This document shows positions 1-6,160 of a stretch of DNA of 18,246 nucleotides, piece after piece (position 1 is the first letter of the stretch; each line of letters starts with the position of its first letter). Origin of the DNA: CALKCV01 sp964619285 (lineage in GTDB: Bacteria > Cyanobacteriota > Cyanobacteriia > Cyanobacteriales > Microcoleaceae); assembly GCA_964619285.1 (NCBI GenBank), contig CAZUCT010000146.1, forward strand, positions 1 through 18,246, given 5' to 3'. A program made the position numbers and the translations under genes. The notes beneath the pieces are model-generated. The model saw nothing but the letters and a program-made list of their open reading frames with translations, did no database searches and had not been told where the DNA came from.

Positions 1-30
1 TCCCCACACTCCCCACCCTCCCCACACTCT
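1..30. repeat. C-rich simple repeat at window start
   Basis: This stretch is built from CCCCACACT and CCCCACCCT-like units. The window's last bases (about 18226-18246, GGGGGGTGGGGAGGGA) are a similar run on the opposite strand, and both runs lie outside a CCCTAATTAGGG palindrome. It looks like a dispersed, noncoding simple repeat. No function is seen. Confidence 0.6.
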
Positions 31-32
31 GA

Positions 33-70
33 CTTTTTCAGCAAGCCCTAATTAGGGTCTGCTGAAAAAG
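33..70. repeat. Imperfect 38-bp palindrome, possible terminator
   Basis: The arms run CTTTTTCAGCA...CCCTAA / TTAGGG...TGCTGAAAAAG and meet between 51 and 52. The only disturbance is a two-base mismatch inside each arm (44-45 against 58-59). It lies 8 bases beyond the stop of the minus-strand pentapeptide-repeat gene and ends in a T-run when read on that strand, so it could act as its terminator. The core CCCTAATTAGGG recurs in a perfect palindrome at 18186-18211, which marks it as a dispersed family. Confidence 0.6.
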
Positions 71-77
71 GCAGACC

Positions 78-1082
78 CTAAAAATGAATCTTGCCATCTG
101 GCATAGTAGCGCCAGTGAGATTAGCATCGCGCAAATTCGCACCAATAATATTCGCCCCGCGCAAACTCGCACCGCAGAGATTGGCACCGCTCAAATCGGC
201 ACCATCCAAATTGGCGCCCCACAAATAGGCATCGCGCAAATTAGCACCGCAGAGATTTGCACCTTGCAGACTAGCTAAATTGAGATTTGCCTCGCTCAAG
301 TCGGCACTGCTGAGATCTGCTTCGCTCAAATCTGTTTTCATCAGATTTGCCTTAAACAACAAACCGCCCCTCATATTGCTTTTATGCAAATCTGCATTCT
401 TGAGGTTCGCTTCATCTAATTTAGTAAAACGCATTTGAGCTTCAGCGATATTGCTGCCGCTGAGATTTGCTCCTCGCAACTTAGCGCCGCTGAATTTTAC
501 TTGGCTCAATTCCATGTTGGCGAACTCGATACCCTCTAGTTCCAGTCCGTTCATCCAGGCACCATTGAGAGTTACACCGTTTAATAGGGCTCCTTTGAGA
601 TTGGCACCGCTCAAGCGAGCTCCGTTGAGGTTGGTCCAGTTGAGGTTTGCACCTGCCAAATTAGCACCCCGAAAGTTAATACCGTTCAAATTGGAACCGC
701 AGAGGTTGACTCCGGGTAAGTTAGCTCGATAAAGCGTCACCCACTTGAGGATTGCACCGCTTAGTTTGGCCCCTTGCAGATCTGCTTTTGGCAGGTGAGC
801 GCCCCTGAGATCTGCTTTGGTTAAATCGGCTTCTATGAGCTTTCCTTCTTTGAGTTTGACATAACTTAAATTGGCCCCGTATAAGAAAGCACCGCTTAAG
901 TTTGCTTCTTGCAAAAAACAGCGCTCTAGGTGGGCTCGGGCTAAGGACGCATCTTGCAGTAATGCTCCTGAAAAGTTAGAGCGGGCGAGGATTGCTGCTA
1001 TTAAATTAGCTTTTGCTAAGTTGGCTCCTCGAAAATCCCGTTCTCCCTTGGTATATCGTTTTACTATGTCGTTGGCATCCAT
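78..1082 (-). CDS. Pentapeptide-repeat protein
   Basis: The 334-residue protein is almost wholly A(N/D)Lxx pentapeptides from about residue 15 to 325, such as GANLAKANL, GANLSGSN, EADLSSADLSEANL and GANLRDANL. Such proteins fold as a right-handed quadrilateral beta-helix. Residues 1-14 form a short charged cap (MDANDIVKRYTKGERDF), common in cyanobacterial members. There is no signal peptide or membrane segment, so it is probably cytosolic. The ATG at 1082 is preceded by GAGG about 12 bases upstream. Family roles range from gyrase protection to scaffolding, and nothing here selects one. It stands alone: the next gene upstream is divergent and 467 bases away. The periodic DNA yields several spurious reading frames on the other strand. 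Confidence 0.93.
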   Translation of the reverse strand: MDANDIVKRYTKGERDFRGANLAKANLIAAILARSNFSGALLQDASLARAHLERCFLQEANLSGAFLYGANLSYVKLKEGKLIEADLTKADLRGAHLPKADLQGAKLSGAILKWVTLYRANLPGVNLCGSNLNGINFRGANLAGANLNWTNLNGARLSGANLKGALLNGVTLNGAWMNGLELEGIEFANMELSQVKFSGAKLRGANLSGSNIAEAQMRFTKLDEANLKNADLHKSNMRGGLLFKANLMKTDLSEADLSSADLSEANLNLASLQGANLCGANLRDAYLWGANLDGADLSGANLCGASLRGANIIGANLRDANLTGATMPDGKIHF

Positions 1083-1549
1083 TTTTATTTATTACCTCAT
1101 CGTTTAATTACTTTTAAATCTTTCTTTTTTCCATGCTAACATATTATTTTTAGTTGAGGGATTCTCTGGCAAAGATACTTAAAACTTTACAATTTAGTTT
1201 TGATTTTAAAACTTTCTTTAACTTTTACAACAAAATGTAAAGATTTAAGCTTAAGGGACTTGTTAAAAAATAAACTACCAGTCTCTTGTAGGTAGGGCGC
1301 CGCGAACCTCCACCCAACACCGGTATCTTATTAAATTGCAAGTCCCTAAAAACAAAAAAATGCCGAAAAACTCTTCCTTGTTTGACGGTAATTTTACTGA
1401 ATTTTGGTGCGGATAAAGCGGTTGTTTTAAGATAAATCAAGATTTACAACAAAACCCGCACAATTTAATCGTTTTATGCTAACAAGGTTTATAATGTTAT
1501 TTCGTGAAAAATCAAGGGCGATCGCCTGTTAGCTACTCCATAATTAAAG
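1083..1549. other. Intergenic region with a dispersed repeat
   Basis: This AT-rich gap lies between divergent genes. It holds a segment bracketed by a 9-bp inverted repeat, AGGGACTTG (1254-1262) and CAAGTCCCT (1339-1347). Inside is a dispersed motif beginning GTAGGTAGGGCGC (1288-1315), which recurs inverted at 13719-13747. A possible -10 box (TATAAT) lies at 1490-1495. The 71-codon minus-strand frame across the repeat is not convincing as a gene. Confidence 0.6.
1490..1495 (+). promoter_or_regulatory. Possible -10 box of the galU-like gene
   Basis: A perfect TATAAT lies about 55 bases before the ATG at 1550. No good -35 hexamer sits 16-18 bases upstream; the sequence there is AATCGT-like, with TTTAAT slightly farther off. 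It is a candidate only. Confidence 0.3.
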
Positions 1550-2428
1550 ATGATGCAAGCCACTGCAAGGGTTCGTAAAGCAGTAATTCCCGCCGCCGGT
1601 TTTGGCACGCGAATGTTCCCCGCCAGCAAGGCGGTAAAAAAGGAATTATTCCCAATTATAGACAAAGACGGTCGCGCTAAACCGATAATTTTAGCGATTG
1701 TAGAAGAGGCGATAAGGGGGGGCATCGAAGAGGTGGGGATAGTCGTACAAAAGGGCGATCGCGACCTTTTTAGCGATTTCTTTAATTCTACCCCTAGCCA
1801 CTACGAAAAACTCTCTCCGGCCAATCAAGAATATTGTCAATACCTCCAAGATTTAGGCAGTAAAATTACTTTTCTCATCCAGGAGGTACAAGAAGGTTAC
1901 GGTCACGGGGTTTATTGCGCTAAAGAATGGGTGGGAAACGAACCGTTTTTATTATTATTAGGCGACCATCTTTATACCTCGGAAATCGAAACTTCTTGTG
2001 CGGGTCAGCTCTTGGCAATTTACGGGCAAAAAAACCAAAGTATTATCGGTTTAAGAGCGGTTTATGGTTCTGATATTCGTCATTATGGATGCGTTAGCGG
2101 TAGTTGGGAGTCCCAGGGCATAGTTGCTGCCAGTCAGATTTACGAGAAACCAGATATTAATTACGCCCGCCAGCATCTCCATGTAGAAGGGATGGCAGAG
2201 GATGAGTTTTTAGCGATGTTTGGAATGTACGTTTTAGAACCGATTATTTTTGCTTATTTGGAGGAAAATATTCAGAACAATTTCCGAGAAAAAGGCGAGT
2301 TTCAACTAACAACTTGTTTGGAAAGATTGCGGCGAGAAAAAGGAGTAACTGGGTATGTTGTTAAGGGCAAATGTTTCGATACCGGTTTGCCAGAGGTTTA
2401 TCGGCAAACCATAATTGATTTTAGGTAA
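1550..2428 (+). CDS. GalU-like sugar-1-phosphate nucleotidyltransferase
   Basis: The 292-residue protein has the nucleotidyltransferase fold of UTP-glucose-1-phosphate uridylyltransferases. The N-terminal nucleotide-binding motif is at residues 15-32 (AAGFGTRMFPASKAVKKE), the metal/sugar Asp is probably D139 in LLGDH, and EGYGHG (115-120) and the C-terminal GKCFDTGLPEVY (273-284) match the GalU pattern. GalU makes UDP-glucose from UTP and glucose-1-phosphate for glycolipids and exopolysaccharide. Many cyanobacteria use a different enzyme (CugP) for this, so this copy may be secondary or act on another sugar phosphate. ATG at 1550 and 1553 are both possible starts. It stands alone, and a palindromic hairpin follows at 2465-2497. 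The family is secure; the substrate is inferred. Confidence 0.85.
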   Translation: MMQATARVRKAVIPAAGFGTRMFPASKAVKKELFPIIDKDGRAKPIILAIVEEAIRGGIEEVGIVVQKGDRDLFSDFFNSTPSHYEKLSPANQEYCQYLQDLGSKITFLIQEVQEGYGHGVYCAKEWVGNEPFLLLLGDHLYTSEIETSCAGQLLAIYGQKNQSIIGLRAVYGSDIRHYGCVSGSWESQGIVAASQIYEKPDINYARQHLHVEGMAEDEFLAMFGMYVLEPIIFAYLEENIQNNFREKGEFQLTTCLERLRREKGVTGYVVKGKCFDTGLPEVYRQTIIDFR

Positions 2429-2454
2429 TTAACAATTAACAATTAACAATTAAT
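2427..2454. repeat. Heptamer short tandem repeat (AATTAAC)
   Basis: Three AATTAAC units and one AATTAAT begin inside the stop codon of the nucleotidyltransferase gene. This is the 7-bp STRR type known from filamentous cyanobacteria. Confidence 0.8.
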
Positions 2455-2464
2455 AATTTACCTC

Positions 2465-2497
2465 AGAAACCCGGTTTTTTCAAAAAACCGGGTTTCT
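2465..2497. terminator. Perfect 16-bp-arm hairpin between convergent genes
   Basis: The arms AGAAACCCGGTTTTTT (2465-2480) and its complement (2482-2497) flank a single C. The stem is GC-rich in the middle with T-rich inner flanks, and it lies exactly between two convergent genes; its right edge touches the methyltransferase stop codon (2497-2499). It may work as a two-way terminator. Two further copies (4103-4135 and 18086-18118) show that it is a dispersed family. Confidence 0.65.
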
Positions 2498-4041
2498 TAA
2501 TCGGTCGGGTCTAAAATTCTCTTTATCAAATCGTTACTCGCTTTAATGGCTAATTTTTCATCGGTTTTAGCAATATTAATAACTTCTAATGCTTCCCTAT
2601 CCCTAATCGTTGCAAATTGACTTTGATTCGGACATAAACTCTCGTTTAAATCCCCCGGTTCAAACTTATCTAAATTATTCCCATAACTTCTTTTATTAGT
2701 TTTAATTATTTCTTGCCCGATATCGCTGAGTAAATAAACAAATAACTTATCTATTAGCGGTTGCCCAAACATATTGGGATAAAAGCCATGAAAGCAAGTA
2801 AAATTAACAGCAGTTGTTAGGTTTCTGATTGCCTTTAAGCGCCCCCTGCTAAAAACGCCAAACAAAATAGATGCCGGTTTTCTGGATTCAATTTTGTACC
2901 AAGGACTTCTGTTTTTAGTAAGATGCCTCTGGTGATAACCAAGTTTTTCTCCTTGTTTTAGGTAGTTAATAATTGCCAAATTATCCTCATCTTTAACATC
3001 CAAACAATAAATCGGTTTATCTGCGTCAGTTAGGGCATTAAAATCATCTTCTGTAAAGATTGCTTTTGTTATTTGCGGGCTTTTGGTAATGCACTTGCAG
3101 CAATTACGATTGTCTATATTTAGCTCTTTAAGAGTCGATTTTGATAGTGCAAAAAAATCGTTTGCCCCAGTAGCTATTCCTCTTTTAAAAGCACCATATA
3201 AAGAAAAAGTAACTAAACCAGGAGGAGGTTGTCGCTTGGAGAATAAAGACAGAATAATAGGAGTCCATTTTTGGGTGTATGGTAAATCGGAAGGATTGAT
3301 TTTAAACCCATCCAAATTACTCAAGTCTGAGAGGCGATTTATTTCTTCATTGGCATCTATTCGAGCGATTTTTATCGGTTCTGTTCGACGGTCATTTTTA
3401 CAAAGTAAAATGCAGACAGTGGTAGTTGCTTCTGGGAATATCTCTTTTTCATTAGCAAATATAACGATTTGTTTGAGCAAACCGTTATGGAGGAGACTTT
3501 TCTTAATTTCTTTGCCATAGCCGGTATTAAAAAACTCGAACGGCATGATAAATGCCAGCCTGCCATTGGGTTTAAGTTCGTTGAGAGATTTTACCAGAAA
3601 TACGGAAGCAATATTAGAGTAACCGACCAAATTTTTGCCGATTTGTTTTTCGATTTTTGGCAAAACATCGCGGCGGCTTAGAAATTTTTGAAACCTCAGA
3701 TACGGGGGATTGCAAATAATCGCATCGTAAGAGTTTAAATTGGCTTCTAGGTAATCGCTATTAATGAGTTTTAGATTTTTTTTGTTACGATGAAAGTCAA
3801 GATGGCTGAGAATGAGTTTATCGAGTTCGTAGGCCGTGAATTGGAAGTTTTTATCTGGGTTAATCTGGTGGATGGCATCGTAAAAAATACCCAAACCAAA
3901 AGCGGGGTCTAAGATAGATTTAGGGTCATCTTTGGTTATCCATTTAGCCATCAGGCGTGCCACTGAAGGAGGGGTAAAAAATTGACCGCAATCTTTTCTA
4001 TGATTTATGGGGGTTTTTAAAGTGTATTCAAGTTCGTGCAT
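2497..4041 (-). CDS. Gamma-class N6-adenine DNA methyltransferase
   Basis: The 514-residue protein carries the amino-methyltransferase motifs in gamma order: motif X GQFFTPPSVA (19-28), SAM-binding motif I DPAFGLGIF (45-53), an acidic residue after the next strand (AYELD, 70-74), INSDYL (93-98) and catalytic NPPYLRF (111-117). The part beyond about residue 230 looks like a TaqI/Eco57I-type target-recognition region, ending with the family-typical YGNNLDKFEPGDLN near 450. It should methylate adenine within a specific DNA site. No endonuclease gene adjoins it: the nucleotidyltransferase converges on one side and a serine hydrolase lies on the other. It is either an orphan enzyme or the remnant of a restriction-modification pair. 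The target sequence cannot be read from the protein. Confidence 0.9.
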   Translation of the reverse strand: MHELEYTLKTPINHRKDCGQFFTPPSVARLMAKWITKDDPKSILDPAFGLGIFYDAIHQINPDKNFQFTAYELDKLILSHLDFHRNKKNLKLINSDYLEANLNSYDAIICNPPYLRFQKFLSRRDVLPKIEKQIGKNLVGYSNIASVFLVKSLNELKPNGRLAFIMPFEFFNTGYGKEIKKSLLHNGLLKQIVIFANEKEIFPEATTTVCILLCKNDRRTEPIKIARIDANEEINRLSDLSNLDGFKINPSDLPYTQKWTPIILSLFSKRQPPPGLVTFSLYGAFKRGIATGANDFFALSKSTLKELNIDNRNCCKCITKSPQITKAIFTEDDFNALTDADKPIYCLDVKDEDNLAIINYLKQGEKLGYHQRHLTKNRSPWYKIESRKPASILFGVFSRGRLKAIRNLTTAVNFTCFHGFYPNMFGQPLIDKLFVYLLSDIGQEIIKTNKRSYGNNLDKFEPGDLNESLCPNQSQFATIRDREALEVINIAKTDEKLAIKASNDLIKRILDPTD

Positions 4042-4063
4042 TGAGGGTGTATCCCAATTTTTT

Positions 4064-4090
4064 GCTAATGGCTAATTGCTAATGGCTAAC
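4064..4090. repeat. Heptamer short tandem repeat (GCTAATG/GCTAATT)
   Basis: The units GCTAATG, GCTAATT, GCTAATG and GCTAAC run in tandem just upstream of the minus-strand methyltransferase. This is a noncoding STRR. Confidence 0.75.
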
Positions 4091-4102
4091 GGGCTCCAAT
4101 CG

Positions 4103-4135
4103 AGAAACCCGGTTTTTTGAAAAAACCGGGTTTCT
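4103..4135. repeat. Second copy of the AAACCCGGTTTTTT palindrome
   Basis: The 16-bp arms AGAAACCCGGTTTTTT (4103-4118) and its complement (4120-4135) surround one G. A degenerate right half-copy (AAAAAACGTGGTTTCTGAG) follows at about 4144-4162. It lies in the gap between the serine hydrolase and methyltransferase genes, both on the minus strand, and could terminate the former. Its loop base differs from the copy at 2465 (G instead of C). Confidence 0.7.
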
Positions 4136-4183
4136 GGGACGCGAAAAAACGTGGTTTCTGAGAATAGTTGACCGATTCTTTAA

Positions 4184-4218
4184 CAACTAACAACTAACAA
4201 TTAACAATTAGTAATTAA
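4184..4218. repeat. Heptamer short tandem repeat (CAACTAA/CAATTAA)
   Basis: Five heptamers (CAACTAA twice, CAATTAA, CAATTAG, TAATTAA) run into the stop codon of the serine hydrolase gene at 4215-4217. Confidence 0.75.
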
Positions 4219-5522
4219 AGGGAACCCTTGTTAATAATGTAATCGGCGATCGCCCGAATGCTTTTACGAATTTGCGGGTCGCGACCGCCGCGATTGTCCG
4301 TTACCGTAACGATATAAATTTGACGGTCGATATACATCGCTAAAGTGGTTCCCATCGCTTTTGAATTTTCTCCGGTTTTTTCGCCCACCCACTGAACGCC
4401 CTCTAACTCTTCTAACGCGGCATATCCCAGGAGGCGATCCTTCTGGTTAGCTAAAGCCTCGATTAATGCCTCCGAACCCGGATGTTCGCGGTTGTAGATT
4501 TGCACCATCATTTCCGTAAGTTCGTTGCTGGTAATGCGGTTCGCTTTTTTGCCGAGATTTTTGGGTTTGATGCGGTTGCCGATTAATTTGTAATTAACCC
4601 GAGTCACCTTGTAACCGCCATCTTCCAAAACTTGATTGATGTAATCGCGACCTACATAATCGATTAATTGATTGGTGGCGATGTTGCTGCTGCGGGCGAT
4701 CGTTTGACCCATGATGGTTTTGAGGGGATAGCGCTTGCGGACTCGAATTTCCGAAGCGTCTTCGGTGAAATTAGAACTTTCGACCAGAAGTTCTTGGTCG
4801 ATGCTAACGTTTTCCTCCGACAGTTTGTGCAATAAGGCGACGGCGATCGGCACTTTGATCAAACTGGCCGGACTGGCGGGTGGTTCGTCGCCGCGCAGAC
4901 TCATGCAGCGGCGCTGGAGGTTGCAAACAACGATAGTAGCATATTTGGATAAACCGCTTTCTTTACGAATTTCTTCTAGTAGATTTGCCTGAACTTGACG
5001 CAGTTGGTAGGTGGCGTGACCCAAACTTTCTTTATAATCTTGAACTTTTTTAGCGGTTTTCTCTGCTATCAGGGAATCTGGGGGGATTGCTTGGAGGTTG
5101 TCGATCGCCTTTTGCCAGAAATATTGTTCTTCCTGGCGGGAGGCGACGGTGGGGGTAGGTATCAAACCGATTTCTGCTGCTTTCCCTCCCAGGGTTAAAG
5201 CTTGATACCAGTTATCTTCGGTCCTGTGTTCTACGATTATTTGAGCTTCTATTTCTTGTAGCTGTCGGATGAGTCTGGGATCTGGTATTTCTTGCTCGAA
5301 AGAGAGAAAAGTTGTAGCAAAAAAGCCCGGTTGCGAAGCTTCGTCGGGACTTTCGATTTCCGCTATCAGTCGTTCTCGGGTTTCGTAAAGTTCCTCCAGA
5401 GAGTAATATTGAGGGCGAGTTGCCCAGGAGGTAATAGTTGTTATGGCTTGAACGATCGCTATACTGGCAGCGATCGCCACTGAGGTTATTAAGGTTCGTT
5501 TAACACGTCCTCGTTTAGACAT
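4215..5522 (-). CDS. Membrane-anchored serine hydrolase, beta-lactamase fold
   Basis: The 435-residue protein starts with a basic tip and one hydrophobic segment (about 10-33: LITSVAIAASIAIVQAITTI), a signal anchor or signal peptide. Residues 40-200 are charged and helical. The C-terminal half has the penicillin-recognising triad: SLIK (nucleophile S220, K223), SSN (278-280) and KTG (382-384) in GEKTGENSKAMGTTLAMY. It should act in the periplasm on a beta-lactam or peptidoglycan-like substrate. The omega-loop ExxLN of true class A beta-lactamases, with the deacylating Glu166, is not visible between the SSN and the NRITSNELTEMM helix. A peptidoglycan-related or other hydrolase role is therefore as likely as drug resistance. 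A ribosome site GAGGA lies about 9 bases before the ATG. Confidence 0.87.
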   Translation of the reverse strand: MSKRGRVKRTLITSVAIAASIAIVQAITTITSWATRPQYYSLEELYETRERLIAEIESPDEASQPGFFATTFLSFEQEIPDPRLIRQLQEIEAQIIVEHRTEDNWYQALTLGGKAAEIGLIPTPTVASRQEEQYFWQKAIDNLQAIPPDSLIAEKTAKKVQDYKESLGHATYQLRQVQANLLEEIRKESGLSKYATIVVCNLQRRCMSLRGDEPPASPASLIKVPIAVALLHKLSEENVSIDQELLVESSNFTEDASEIRVRKRYPLKTIMGQTIARSSNIATNQLIDYVGRDYINQVLEDGGYKVTRVNYKLIGNRIKPKNLGKKANRITSNELTEMMVQIYNREHPGSEALIEALANQKDRLLGYAALEELEGVQWVGEKTGENSKAMGTTLAMYIDRQIYIVTVTDNRGGRDPQIRKSIRAIADYIINKGSL

Positions 5523-5666
5523 GGTTTTTCCTCACAGGAGAAATTTATTTACTATTTGGGGCAAATACTCTTTTACTACTCTTTGGCGATTTTGTCAAGG
5601 GGGCAGCTAAAATAGGCAAGAGGCAAAAGGCAAATAGGGAAAAATGTATCTTGTAGGTCGTGCGGA

Positions 5667-5708
5667 CCGGGAGCATCGAATATTTTTACAAATATTCGAT
5701 GCTCCCGG
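5667..5708. repeat. Perfect 19-bp-arm inverted repeat with GGGAGCATC core
   Basis: The left arm CCGGGAGCATCGAATATTT (5667-5685) is exactly complementary to 5690-5708, around the loop TTAC. GGGAGCATC or its complement recurs at 15039, 15150 and 15318, with a variant at 18152, so this belongs to a dispersed family. It lies about 145 bases upstream of the minus-strand serine hydrolase start. Confidence 0.75.
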
Positions 5709-5769
5709 CCCCAGTGTTGGCAATAAGCTGTTGTGCATTTAGATTTAATAAACAGCATTGCCCTTATTT

Positions 5770-5890
5770 TTAAGATAACCCATTTAATAATTAGTTCTCC
5801 TTCATTTAACAATCTTTTTAAAAGCTCTTCTAACTCCTCAACTAATGTAAATACTTTGTTGGCTATGTATTCCTTAGCGGGAGCAAGTCA
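5770..5890 (-). pseudogene. Possible decayed gene fragment, unknown family
   Basis: On the minus strand an open frame reads AKEYIANKVFTLVEELEELL, followed by KRLLNEGELIIKWVILKIRA. It is amphipathic and protein-like. In the same frame upstream it meets a TGA just before LAPAKEY, inside the 43-base dispersed repeat, and no good start precedes it. Downstream the frame runs into the GGGAGCATC hairpin. I do not recognise the family. It may be the remnant of a small gene invaded by repeats, or simply chance. Confidence 0.25.
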
Positions 5891-5921
5891 GTTTTGTAAT
5901 TTTTCTCTCTCGATAATTTCA
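5879..5921. repeat. 43-base dispersed repeat, copy 1
   Basis: It matches 15039-15081 at 39 of 43 positions, with an identical 29-base core from TTTGTAATTTTTCTCTCTCG to the end. Both copies are followed by short tandem repeats (ACGAGTA here) and then by GAGTATGAG, so the shared unit is longer and mosaic. Confidence 0.75.
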
Positions 5922-5945
5922 TAACGAGTAACGAGTAACGAGTGA

Positions 5946-6077
5946 CTCACACTCAAAAAAGACGCTTTTCTTGAGTATGAGTATGAGGGCGAAGAATATG
6001 TCGAAATCGACGAGTTGGAAATAGTTCCCGACAACTGCGGCGAAGTCTATTACTGTGCCCACCTCCGAGATTGTTAA
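5946..6077 (+). pseudogene. Possible 3' remnant of a small acidic protein gene
   Basis: After an in-frame TGA (5943-5945) the plus strand stays open for 43 codons and ends at TAA (6075-6077). It has a coding-like, acidic composition (LEYEYEGEEYVEIDELEIVP, then DNCGEVYYCAHLRDC). There is no ATG and no plausible start. It directly follows a dispersed repeat, as if the repeat had replaced the 5' part. The family is unknown. The opposite strand carries an 81-codon frame with a TTG start overlapping the stop of the neighbouring large gene, which I find less convincing. Confidence 0.3.
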
Positions 6078-6160
6078 GAAATATGCGAGTAAGGCATAGC
6101 TTAAAAAGGGGGATTTAGGGGCATCGTAAATGTGCCTCATAAAAAAGAGAATTGCTATAA

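Larger units (their letters stand above)
5523..6160. other. Repeat-rich intergenic region
   Basis: This 638-base gap holds AGGCAA-type simple repeats (about 5617-5634), a strong 19-bp-arm hairpin (5667-5708), a stretch that reads like a decayed minus-strand gene (about 5770-5890), a 43-base dispersed repeat (5879-5921), ACGAGTA tandem repeats (5924-5943) and a short open plus-strand piece (5946-6077). The longer frames on both strands run through these repeats and carry no recognisable domain. No intact gene is supported. Confidence 0.6.

Noticed and set aside
1225..1440. Minus-strand 71-codon frame between the first two genes
   Set aside because: It runs through a dispersed repeat and has no start signal or recognisable protein character.
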